Source: Candidatus Bathyarchaeota archaeon
Lineage (GTDB): Archaea; Thermoproteota; Bathyarchaeia; Bathyarchaeales; DTEX01
Reading direction: 5' to 3'
Length of the DNA: 6,693 nucleotides
Assembly: GCA_026414245.1 (NCBI GenBank)
Contig: JAOAJJ010000062.1
Location: forward strand, 1 to 6,693
Each line of letters starts with the position of its first letter. Positions within the stretch are counted from its first letter, which is position 1. The position numbers and the translations under genes were made by a program. Below are positions 1-5,471 of this stretch, in pieces. The notes beneath the pieces were generated by a model. That model was not told where the DNA came from. It ran no database searches and saw only the letters and a list, made by a program, of their open reading frames with translations.

Positions 1-111
1 GCGTATAGCCGCTCTTATGGCTTCAGCTCTATGCGGATAGTATCGCTTACTAACTAGCTCATCTAAAGCCTCTAAGTATGGTTCGGGTAAATATATTGTT
101 ATAAGCTTCAT
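1..111 (-). CDS. Ribbon-helix-helix (CopG/Arc-type) DNA-binding regulator, N-terminus only
   Basis: The minus strand from 111 encodes 37 residues before the window ends: MKLITIYLPEPYLEALDELV, then SKRYYPHRAEAIRAAIR. This is the classic ribbon-helix-helix layout: a short beta strand (residues 2-8, LITIYLP) that would enter the major groove, helix A (about 10-21), the turn with Y25-P26-H27-R28, and the start of helix B (AEAIRAAIR, equivalent to the usual SEAIR.AIR). Proteins of this kind bind palindromic operators as dimers and are often autoregulated. Some carry a C-terminal metal or ligand domain, which cannot be judged here because the C-terminus is missing. The ATG start is supported by GGTGAT at 118-123, six bases upstream, and by an AT-rich TATA-like box at 152-165. 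The target genes are unknown. Confidence 0.85.
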   Translation of the reverse strand, partial: MKLITIYLPEPYLEALDELVSKRYYPHRAEAIRAAIR

Positions 112-151
112 TACTTTATCACCACTGCAAAATGCTTGCTCCATAAACAGC

Positions 152-165
152 AAAATTTTATATAA
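152..165 (-). promoter_or_regulatory. Putative TATA box for the ribbon-helix-helix gene
   Basis: On the minus strand this reads TTATATAAAATTTT. Its centre lies about 25 bases before a transcription start expected near 133-136, which would give a leader of roughly 22-25 bases carrying the GGTGAT ribosome site at 118-123. The element is nearly symmetric in AT content and could also serve rightward transcription. Assigned from sequence and spacing only. Confidence 0.45.
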
Positions 166-183
166 TAATATCTAAATATGATT

Positions 184-195
184 CAAACATGTTTG
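184..195. promoter_or_regulatory. Perfect 12-bp palindrome, candidate operator
   Basis: CAAACATGTTTG is exactly self-complementary. It lies about 20 bases upstream of the TATA-like box of the leftward ribbon-helix-helix gene. Regulators of that family bind short palindromes and commonly control their own promoter, so this is a reasonable operator candidate. There is no direct evidence of binding, and one 12-bp palindrome could occur by chance. Confidence 0.3.
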
Positions 196-365
196 CGCCC
201 TCCCTTTTTAAATTTTATCGTCTCCACCTAAGCACAGATACCAATAATCTTAGCTATTTGGTGGACGCCCCTCGCCTCTACTTAAAATCTTCATCTAAAG
301 AAAACATATGCGCCTCCGCAGCGCCTCCCCCTTTTATTGCTATTATTATGGTGGAATGCTTGTTT

Positions 366-379
366 TTTGCCTTGGCAAA
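366..379. promoter_or_regulatory. Inverted repeat TTTGCC-TT-GGCAAA upstream of proC
   Basis: The two six-base arms are perfectly complementary around a two-base centre, so this suits a dimeric protein-binding site better than an RNA hairpin. It is about 45 bases upstream of the presumed proC TATA element. Functional assignment is inference. Confidence 0.25.
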
Positions 380-422
380 CTCGGGTTTTCAGTCTGGGGA
401 GCGGCATCCTCTTATATCCATC

Positions 423-434
423 TTATTAATATAA
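423..434 (+). promoter_or_regulatory. Putative TATA box for proC
   Basis: The AT-rich element TTATTAATATAA is centred about 25 bases before an expected transcription start near 453. That places the proC ribosome site GAGGT (459-463) just inside a short leader. Assignment is from composition and spacing. Confidence 0.35.
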
Positions 435-470
435 CTCTGTAGCTTTCTTTATGCCGAAGAGGTTGAGATA

Positions 471-1277
471 ATGAATATCGTAGTTATAGGTGGGGGAATT
501 ATAGGTGAGGCTATAGCTAAAAATCTCGTCGCCGCCGGATATAACGTCATAGTTACGGAGAAGAGGGTTGAGAGAATAAGGGATCTGGAGAAACTAGGTT
601 TTAAAGTTACAGCGAATAACAGGGCGGCGGTTAAACATGCGGATATAATAGTTTTATGTGTTAAGCCGAAAGACGTCGAATCAGCGCTGAAGGAGATCGC
701 TGAAGAAGCTGAGGGAAAACTTATCATATCTGTGGCTGCAGCAGTACCATTAGATTTCCTCAGAAAAATATCCCCTAAATCCAAGTTTATTAGAGCTATG
801 CCAAACCTCGCCATAACGGTTTGCGAATCCTTCACAGCATATTCCATCGGACCAGATATTAGCCAAGAAGATCTTAAGTTAGCGGTTGGAATTCTAAGCG
901 CCCTAGGAAAAGTTCACATGATTGACGAATCGCACATGGATGCTATAACCGCCTTAAGTGGATGCGCGCCAGCGTACTTAGCGCTCGTAGCTGAGGCCAT
1001 GATGTACGCTGGTTTAGTTGTCGGTTTGGAAAGGGAGTTGTCTCTGAAGATAGCGGCTCAGGCTATGATTGGGACAGGGAAACTTATACTTGAGGGGGGA
1101 AAGACCCCCTCTCAGATACGTGACATGGTTACAACTCCGGGCGGGGTTACGGTGAGCGGTCTTTTCGAGCTGGAGAAGGTTCCTGTTAGGCATGCTTTTA
1201 TGAGCGCTGTGAAGGCAGCTAGGGAGAAATCTCGTGAGATATCTTCACTTATATGTTCATCCATATCTGAAGAATGA
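471..1277 (+). CDS. proC: Pyrroline-5-carboxylate reductase (ProC)
   Basis: This 268-residue cytosolic enzyme catalyses the last step of proline synthesis, NAD(P)H-dependent reduction of 1-pyrroline-5-carboxylate to L-proline. The length is normal for the family. An N-terminal Rossmann fold opens with VVIGGGIIGEAIA (residues 4-16), followed by VKP at 64-66 and RAMPN at 108-112, both typical of the cofactor half. The C-terminal helical dimerisation and active-site domain carries ALSGCAPAYLALVAEAM (161-177) and the family signature TTPGGVTVSGLFELE (221-235). The ATG start is supported by GAGGT at 459-463, seven bases upstream. The gene stands alone on its strand and converges on nadM with 27 bases between stops, so it is probably monocistronic. 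Many archaea instead make proline from ornithine by a cyclodeaminase, so this gene implies the glutamate or ornithine-semialdehyde route. Identity is secure; NADH versus NADPH preference is not determined. Confidence 0.95.
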   Translation: MNIVVIGGGIIGEAIAKNLVAAGYNVIVTEKRVERIRDLEKLGFKVTANNRAAVKHADIIVLCVKPKDVESALKEIAEEAEGKLIISVAAAVPLDFLRKISPKSKFIRAMPNLAITVCESFTAYSIGPDISQEDLKLAVGILSALGKVHMIDESHMDAITALSGCAPAYLALVAEAMMYAGLVVGLERELSLKIAAQAMIGTGKLILEGGKTPSQIRDMVTTPGGVTVSGLFELEKVPVRHAFMSAVKAAREKSREISSLICSSISEE

Positions 1278-1304
1278 CGTTGAACTATCAAACAACTCGT
1301 AAAT

Positions 1305-1868
1305 TTAAACCGTGATTTTATCGGTTTTCGCCAGGTCTCTTAGCCTCTCAACCCCTCTTATCTCCTTAATATAGGCGGCGACGCTCTTTGGGAGAAGTTC
1401 CTCCCAATTCGCATCCGACAACATTCTCCGCCTAATCTCCGTCGCCGAGCAGACATCTCTCTTAAAGAATGGTATGGATTCGACTTTGAAGCCGCTCTCA
1501 ATGAATAGCCGCCTAGTCAACGGCTCATTAGAGTAGACGACTTCAAACTTCGGGGTATAGGAGCATACATGTGAAACCCATAGGCTATGGACGTCGAGGT
1601 CTATTACTGGAATAATATAGTATCTGCTGGGATCTATGCCAACCTCCTTGAGGGCTAATCTAACCATGTAAACCCTCTCACCGGCTGTGAAGGGGTTTTC
1701 AAGCGTGTGGCTCTCCTGGGCGCTGCCGATAACGACGATGAGCTCTGAGGCTTTATCGAGGATATATTTTATGGCTTCAAGATGCCCCAAGTGGAATGGC
1801 TGAAAGCGCCCCACATAGAGGGCTCTAGAAAACTTCTTTTTCTCTCTAGCCTCTAACCCTTCACCCAA
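1305..1868 (-). CDS. nadM: Archaeal nicotinamide-nucleotide adenylyltransferase (NadM)
   Basis: This 187-residue cytosolic enzyme joins nicotinamide mononucleotide (or nicotinate mononucleotide) to AMP from ATP, the adenylyl-transfer step of NAD synthesis. It is the archaeal NadM type of nucleotidyltransferase. Visible motifs are GRFQPFHLGH (20-29) with the HxGH nucleotide-binding signature at 26-29, GSAQESHTLENPFTAGER (48-65), SNEPLTRRLF (113-122) and SATEIRRRM (141-149), equivalent to the C-terminal ISSTEIR signature. The chosen start is TTG at 1868, preceded by GGAGG (minus strand, 1879-1883) at ten bases. No ATG is available in frame. An ATG at 1875 lies in another frame and would join this one only if the neighbouring run of five G were four, so an assembly error at the start is possible. 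The roughly 14-residue lead before the first beta strand is longer than usual. The gene is divergent from the alkyltransferase gene. Confidence 0.94.
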   Translation of the reverse strand: MGEGLEAREKKKFSRALYVGRFQPFHLGHLEAIKYILDKASELIVVIGSAQESHTLENPFTAGERVYMVRLALKEVGIDPSRYYIIPVIDLDVHSLWVSHVCSYTPKFEVVYSNEPLTRRLFIESGFKVESIPFFKRDVCSATEIRRRMLSDANWEELLPKSVAAYIKEIRGVERLRDLAKTDKITV

Positions 1869-1980
1869 CCCCCATAAACCTCCATTATTTTTGGAATAAA
1901 CCTCTTTAATGCTAAAAATATTAAAGTTTTATTCAAAAGAATACTTTAATCATGTCTATGTTTTCAGGGGTTGAAAAGAT
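1869..1980. promoter_or_regulatory. Divergent promoter region between nadM and the alkyltransferase gene
   Basis: This 112-base gap must hold both promoters. On the minus strand CTTTAATATT (1918-1927) lies at a suitable distance for nadM. On the plus strand TTTTATTC (1927-1934) would place a start near 1955 for the alkyltransferase gene. The elements overlap, so the two genes may compete for, or share, initiation factors. The ribosome sites GGAGG (minus, 1879-1883) and GGGGTTGA (plus, 1967-1974) each decide a TTG start. Confidence 0.35.
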
Positions 1981-2319
1981 TTGGCTCTTCAGGAAGATGT
2001 TTTAAAGAAATTGTCTAAAAAAACCGAGTTTGAGAGAAGAGTTTTAATGGCTGTGATTGAGATTCCGAGGGGGAAAGTAAGCACGTATAAGCGTATAGCT
2101 GAAAAGATTGGAAGACCGAAGGCTTTCAGAGCCGTGGGGAATGCGCTGCATAAGAACCCGCTGGCGCCGATAATTCCATGCCATAGGGTTGTTAGGTCTA
2201 ACGGACAGATAGTGGGTGAGACTGAAGAAGAGGTGAAGCGGCGGAGGAATCTGCTCATAGAGGAGAATGTTCCAGTGGAAGGCTTTAGAGTCAAGTTGAG
2301 AGAGGATATACTCTATTAA
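1981..2319 (+). CDS. ogt: Methylated-DNA--protein-cysteine methyltransferase, single-domain form
   Basis: This 112-residue protein matches the C-terminal DNA-binding and catalytic domain of O6-alkylguanine-DNA alkyltransferases, suicide repair proteins that move the alkyl group from O6-alkylguanine to their own cysteine. The helix-turn-helix region contains VSTYKRIA (33-40) and RAVGNAL (50-56), where R50 corresponds to the arginine finger that flips the base. The active site is PCHRVV (66-71) with C67. Because this cysteine is present rather than Trp, it should be a true transferase and not an alkyltransferase-like protein. The usual N-terminal domain (about 50-80 residues) is absent. The stop TGA at 1972-1974 rules out any longer in-frame start, and the TTG at 1981 follows GGGGTTGA (1967-1974) by six bases. 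It is first in a same-strand run with psmB and AMMECR1. Identity as a family member is firm; the symbol is approximate. Confidence 0.92.
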   Translation: MALQEDVLKKLSKKTEFERRVLMAVIEIPRGKVSTYKRIAEKIGRPKAFRAVGNALHKNPLAPIIPCHRVVRSNGQIVGETEEEVKRRRNLLIEENVPVEGFRVKLREDILY

Positions 2320-2393
2320 ATCCTTCAGTAATCCTTAATAAGGGAATTGTTTACTAGTTTTAGGAGAAAAGGATTTGAAGGAGAAATCAGTGG

Positions 2394-2398
2394 GGAGG
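2394..2398 (+). promoter_or_regulatory. Ribosome binding site favouring the TTG start at 2405 of psmB
   Basis: GGAGG lies inside the longer run GGGGAGGG (2392-2399), six bases before TTG 2405. It is the strongest of the three sites available to this gene. The others are GGAG at 2363-2366 (eight bases before TTG 2375) and AGGT at 2416-2419 (before ATG 2429). Confidence 0.5.
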
Positions 2399-2404
2399 GC
2401 TTGG

Positions 2405-3016
2405 TTGAATATTCAAGGTCAGTATATTATGATTCCGGGAGCAACAACTGTTGGAATAGTTTGTTCAGACGGCGTTGTTTTAGCTTCCGAGAAAAGAGTT
2501 TCATATGGAAACTTCGTCCTAAGCCGTGTAGGTAAGAAAGTCTTTAAGATCTCTGACCATATAGGTGCAGCGTGCGCCGGACTAGTTTCAGATATGCAGA
2601 TACTTATACGTGAAGTCAGCTTTTACGCTAACCTGTTCAAGCTTGAATCCGGGCGCCCCATAGGCGTTAAAACCGCTGCGAAAGTTATGTCAAATCTGCT
2701 CTTCAGCAGTAGGCTAATCCCATATATAACTGAGACCATTATCGGCGGGGTTGACAGCGAAGGCCCCTCAGTTTACGTGCTAGATATTTTAGGCTCAACT
2801 ATACCTGACAAGTATGCTGCCGTAGGCTCTGGAGCGGAGATAGCGATAGGTGTTTTAGAGGGATCATATAGAGAGAATATGACTGTGGATGAGGGTAGGG
2901 ATCTAGCGATAAAGGCGATAAAATCCGCCATAAGCAGGGATGCTATGAGCGGCGATGGAATAGACCTATTGATAATAACGAAAAACGGCATTAAAGAGGA
3001 ATCCATAAAATTCTAA
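2405..3016 (+). CDS. psmB: 20S proteasome beta subunit lacking the catalytic Thr1 (Ala at that position)
   Basis: This is a beta subunit of the archaeal 20S core particle, the barrel that degrades proteins fed by AAA+ ATPases. Aligned to archaeal beta subunits, whose mature end reads G/TTTVG, this protein reads PG/ATTVGIV, so position 1 is Ala (codon GCA, 2441-2443) instead of the nucleophile Thr. Other active-site positions remain in mature numbering: E17 (LASEKR), R19, K33 (GKK), the GSG loop near 129 and RDAMSGDGID for D166/S169. The sequence DGVVLASEKRVSYGNFVLS and the remaining length of about 190 residues fit the family. Without Thr1 it cannot be proteolytic or cleave its own propeptide. 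It resembles the non-catalytic beta subunit of crenarchaeal proteasomes, which assembles with an active beta encoded elsewhere. Start options are TTG 2375, TTG 2405 (best ribosome site, chosen) and ATG 2429. The mature part does not depend on the choice. Confidence 0.93.
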   Translation: MNIQGQYIMIPGATTVGIVCSDGVVLASEKRVSYGNFVLSRVGKKVFKISDHIGAACAGLVSDMQILIREVSFYANLFKLESGRPIGVKTAAKVMSNLLFSSRLIPYITETIIGGVDSEGPSVYVLDILGSTIPDKYAAVGSGAEIAIGVLEGSYRENMTVDEGRDLAIKAIKSAISRDAMSGDGIDLLIITKNGIKEESIKF

Positions 3017-3022
3017 GGTTCT

Positions 3023-3039
3023 CCCATAATTTCAATGGG
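3023..3039 (+). other. Small hairpin between psmB and AMMECR1
   Basis: CCCAT (3023-3027) and ATGGG (3035-3039) can pair around a seven-base loop, just after the psmB stop and before the AMMECR1 ribosome site. The stem is short and no T-run follows it, so it is not a clear terminator. It might mark the boundary of two messages or mean nothing. Confidence 0.2.
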
Positions 3040-3055
3040 GTCTACGATAGGTTTT

Positions 3056-3061
3056 AGGAGG
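3056..3061 (+). promoter_or_regulatory. Ribosome binding site for AMMECR1
   Basis: A consensus AGGAGG stands seven bases before the GTG at 3069. This fixes a non-ATG start for the gene. Confidence 0.75.
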
Positions 3062-3068
3062 ATCCATC

Positions 3069-3692
3069 GTGGAATTCAATCTAACCGATGAGGAAGGAGC
3101 ATTTCTGGTTAAGCTCGCCAGAAAAGCTGTTGAAGAAAACCTTAAGGATGGCAGAATAATTAGTCCGCCGGAAGATGTTCCACAGCACTTACTCGAGAAA
3201 AGAGGGGTGTTTGTCACGATAAACAGCGTTTCAAATGGGGAGAAAAGCCTCAGAGGATGCATAGGTTTCCCATATCCCGTTTATCCTCTGGTTAAAGCGG
3301 TTATAGAGGCAGCTATAGAATCCGCGACCAGGGATCCTAGGTTTCCACCAATGACCCTACATGAGCTTAATAGCGTGGTATTTGAGGTAAGCGTTCTGAC
3401 GGAGCCTGAGCTAATTAAGGTTAGCTCGTATAGAGAGTATCCGTCAAAAATAAAGGTTGGTGAAGATGGACTGATAGTTGAAAGGGGGTTCCATAAGGGT
3501 TTATTGCTACCCCAGGTTCCAGTCGAATGGAACTGGGATGAAGAAGAGTTTCTATGTCAATGCTGCCTGAAAGCCGGGCTCCCCCCTGACTGCTGGCTGC
3601 TTAAAGGGACGAAAATATATAAGTTTCAATGCATAATCTTCGAGGAAACAAGCCCTAATGGTCCAGTAGCTAGGAAGATTCTGAAGAAATAA
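3069..3692 (+). CDS. AMMECR1 domain protein
   Basis: This 207-residue protein is a stand-alone AMMECR1 domain, the length usual in archaea. The hallmark LRGCIG is at 61-66, preceded by RGVFVTI (45-51). RDPRF (89-93) and the C-terminal block GLLLPQVPVEWNWDEEEFLC (144-163), followed by KAGLPPDCW (168-176), are also typical. The family occurs in most archaea and in eukaryotes, and is often encoded near or fused to the MEMO1-type dioxygenase-like domain. Its biochemical role is not settled, although the conserved Cys and Arg in LRGCIG suggest a catalytic or redox function. The GTG start follows AGGAGG by seven bases. The gene lies 52 bases after psmB on the same strand and may be read from the same message. 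It converges on the M24 peptidase gene with 18 bases between stops. Family assignment is secure; function is unknown. Confidence 0.94.
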   Translation: MEFNLTDEEGAFLVKLARKAVEENLKDGRIISPPEDVPQHLLEKRGVFVTINSVSNGEKSLRGCIGFPYPVYPLVKAVIEAAIESATRDPRFPPMTLHELNSVVFEVSVLTEPELIKVSSYREYPSKIKVGEDGLIVERGFHKGLLLPQVPVEWNWDEEEFLCQCCLKAGLPPDCWLLKGTKIYKFQCIIFEETSPNGPVARKILKK

Positions 3693-3710
3693 GGAAGCCG
3701 CTTAACAGAG

Positions 3711-4793
3711 CTAATTAGATGTCGGGATGTTTTCATCTAAATCTAGATACGTTAGCTTCTCAGCTTTCTCCTCAAGCACAAGAATGGTGTCTTCTATACG
3801 TATCCCGCCGAACTTAGGGATATAAATACCCGGCTCAATTGTTATAACATTCCCATAACACAGTTCTTCCTCACCAGTCGGGCTAATCGCCGGGGGCTCA
3901 TGTATATCTAGCCCTAAACCGTGCCCTAAACCGTGGACAAAATATTCACCATAACCTTTTTCTCCAATATATTTTCTGGCGGCCCCATCAACATCCTTTG
4001 CTTTTACACCAGCCCTCACCTGATTAATCGCCAATCTCTGCGCTTCTCTAACAACCTCGTATAGTCTCTCTTGCTTTTCTGAAGGTTTTCCAGCAACCAA
4101 AGTTCTCGTCATATCCGCACAGTAGCCGCGATACTTCGCGCCGACGTCTATCACGATGAAATCTCCCCATCTAATTTCACGTTCGCCTAAGCCGCCATGT
4201 GGAAACGCTGATTCCGGCCCGCTGCAAACTATTGTGTCGAAGGCGACGCCGCTTGAACCCAGCCTTCGCATCTCGTATTCTATTTCTGCGGCAACCTCCC
4301 ATCCCTTCAGTCCAGGTCTAGCTACTTCGATAGCTTTCATCATTCCTCGTTTAGTTAGCTCTGCAGCTCTGCTTATCAAAGCTAGCTCATCGCTATCTTT
4401 TACTTTTCTCAGCGACCAGATGTCATCCTCTAGATGCTTAAAAATCGTGTCTTTCAAACGGTCCTTGATTTTAATATATTCTGATGCGCTGGCTCTGTCG
4501 AAACCTATAGATTTAAATCTATACCCTCCTATCTCTCTAAGAACTTTCTCATCCGCCCTCTCCCCAACCCTTATTAGATCAATCCTCACATTTTCAGCCA
4601 TCTCTTTAGCCGCCTCATAGTTAACTGCATGAACGAAGAGGACGCATTCCCCATCCAGCGGGATCAAAAGCCTAAAGCCCCAGGGGAAACCGGTAAAGTA
4701 GTATATGTTCTTCTCATCGAATATTAAGAGCGCATCAATATTCCTCCGAATTAAAATCTCCCTAATCTTTTCAATACGCTTAAAACCCGGCAA
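3711..4793 (-). CDS. pepQ: M24B metallopeptidase, Xaa-Pro dipeptidase/aminopeptidase type
   Basis: This 360-residue cytosolic peptidase cleaves peptide bonds next to proline, probably X-Pro dipeptides or the N-terminal residue of X-Pro peptides. The N-terminal creatinase-like domain (about 1-125) contains NIYYFTGF (29-36). The C-terminal pita-bread domain follows. All five dimetal ligands are visible: D216 (VIDVGA), D227 (CADMTRT), H291 (HGLGHGLG), E320 (IEPGIY) and E334 (RIEDT). The substrate-side histidines H199 (FPHG) and H298 (DIHE) are also present. The length fits archaeal prolidases of about 350 residues. The start is TTG at 4793, preceded by GGGGGT (minus strand, 4800-4805) at six bases, with no in-frame ATG nearby. 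The gene is alone on its strand between two convergent/divergent neighbours. It could finish peptides released by the proteasome. The pepQ symbol is chosen by length and similarity; separation from an aminopeptidase P-like role is not possible from sequence alone. Confidence 0.92.
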   Translation of the reverse strand: MPGFKRIEKIREILIRRNIDALLIFDEKNIYYFTGFPWGFRLLIPLDGECVLFVHAVNYEAAKEMAENVRIDLIRVGERADEKVLREIGGYRFKSIGFDRASASEYIKIKDRLKDTIFKHLEDDIWSLRKVKDSDELALISRAAELTKRGMMKAIEVARPGLKGWEVAAEIEYEMRRLGSSGVAFDTIVCSGPESAFPHGGLGEREIRWGDFIVIDVGAKYRGYCADMTRTLVAGKPSEKQERLYEVVREAQRLAINQVRAGVKAKDVDGAARKYIGEKGYGEYFVHGLGHGLGLDIHEPPAISPTGEEELCYGNVITIEPGIYIPKFGGIRIEDTILVLEEKAEKLTYLDLDENIPTSN

Positions 4794-4945
4794 GATGCGA
4801 CCCCCAATGAATACTTTAGTAGACTATTTTCTTCAATCTTATATTTTCCTTTCTTAAATTCTATTTATGATTTTTACCATAGGTTGGGAGCGCCATCTGT
4901 CCACGAAACCTTGAGATAGCTAAGAGGGAGTTAAAGGAGAAGAAT

Positions 4946-5341
4946 TTGTCTCTTGTGATAGTTAAGGGTGAAAAGATTATTTTTAAATCTAACCTTCAGG
5001 GTTTAACCGGATTAATACAGGCTATAGATAGCCTAGGCAATAATATCTCCTCATCCTCTGTAGCTGACAAAATTGTTGGTAGAGCCGCAGCCCTACTTAT
5101 AGCCTACTTCCACGCCGAAGAGGTTTACGCAGCTACGATAAGCGAGAGAGGTCTCGATACTCTAAAAAAATACGGCGTAAGAGTAGAATACGATACTCTG
5201 GTCCCAGAAATAATGAATAGGTGGGGAACCGATATATGCCCATTCGAAAAATTATCGCTGATTATAGAGTCGCCTAATGAGGCTTATAGGAAGATAAAAA
5301 GGCATCTTGAGTTTACTGAGGAGATGCTGCTTGATGTTTGA
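4946..5341 (+). CDS. DUF1893 family protein (TM1506-like), start uncertain
   Basis: The protein of 131 residues, as counted from TTG 4946, matches the DUF1893 family, small alpha/beta proteins related in fold to cytidine deaminases but of unknown function. Diagnostic blocks are LVIVKGEKIIFKS (3-15), SVADKIVGRAAALLIAYFHA (38-57) and NRWGTDICPFEK (91-102) with C98. GGAG at 4936-4939, six bases before the TTG, supports this start. However, the frame stays open upstream to a TAG at 4880-4882, and the codons just before TTG encode NLEIAKRELKEKN, which looks like the normal first helix of the family. No ATG, GTG or TTG exists in that 63-base extension. Either the gene starts at a non-standard codon such as ATC 4895, or the N-terminus has been shortened, or there is a sequence error. 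The gene diverges from the M24 peptidase gene. Confidence 0.88.
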   Translation: MSLVIVKGEKIIFKSNLQGLTGLIQAIDSLGNNISSSSVADKIVGRAAALLIAYFHAEEVYAATISERGLDTLKKYGVRVEYDTLVPEIMNRWGTDICPFEKLSLIIESPNEAYRKIKRHLEFTEEMLLDV

Positions 5342-5428
5342 TAATAATTACCTTACTCGAGGATGAACCCCTCAACACCATCTATACAGAAAATTGAGTA
5401 AAACCTCAGGATTCAATTCTCTCAAAGA

Positions 5429-5436
5429 TTTAAATA
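5429..5436 (+). promoter_or_regulatory. Putative TATA box of the AOR-family gene
   Basis: TTTAAATA is preceded by purine-rich CAAAGA (5423-5428), which resembles an archaeal BRE element. The centre is about 25 bases before 5457-5459, so transcription should begin at or next to the ATG at 5457. The leader would then be either absent (leaderless ATG) or about 15 bases long with a GGGGG ribosome site before TTG 5472. Confidence 0.55.
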
Positions 5437-5450
5437 TCAACAATTATTGA
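5437..5450. promoter_or_regulatory. Imperfect 14-bp palindrome overlapping the AOR core promoter
   Basis: TCAACAATTATTGA matches its own reverse complement at 12 of 14 positions. It sits between the TATA-like box and the expected transcription start, where a bound repressor would block initiation. It is AT-rich, so chance symmetry is possible. Confidence 0.25.
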
Positions 5451-5471
5451 AATTATATGTGGGGGTTTAAA

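Larger units (their letters stand above)
112..470. other. 359-bp intergenic region with regulatory-looking elements and no clear gene
   Basis: No intact gene is convincing here. The region holds a leftward TATA-like box (152-165), a perfect 12-bp palindrome (184-195), a direct repeat of GCGCCTCC (310-317 and 321-328), a 14-base inverted repeat (366-379), and the proC TATA and ribosome site near 423-463. The plus-strand open frame at 189-434 has no ribosome site and resembles no family. The minus strand at 421-278 carries a frame of 48 codons broken by one TGA, with coding-like composition, which may be a gene remnant. I looked for tRNA, C/D-box and large structured RNA signatures and saw none. 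Confidence 0.6.

Noticed and set aside
189..434. Open reading frame of 81 codons on the plus strand in the proC upstream gap
   Set aside because: It has no ribosome site, resembles no family I know and has an irregular composition. It looks antisense to a better, though broken, minus-strand frame.
1278..1304. Possible terminator between the convergent proC and nadM genes
   Set aside because: The gap is only 27 bases, with no stem-loop and no marked T-run, so there is nothing specific to annotate.
1952..2005. Short ATG-initiated frame (17 codons) overlapping the start of the alkyltransferase gene
   Set aside because: It is too short and has no convincing SD site. The overlap is explained by chance in a region where the real gene starts at TTG 1981.
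2347..2535. Plus-strand open frame overlapping the start of psmB
   Set aside because: It is an out-of-frame shadow of psmB; the psmB frame carries clear family motifs.
5393..5418. Inverted repeat AATTGA...TCAATT with inner TGAG/CTCA after the DUF1893 gene, considered as a terminator or operator
   Set aside because: The arms are short and AT-rich, the two pairings compete, and no T-run follows. It is too weak to call.
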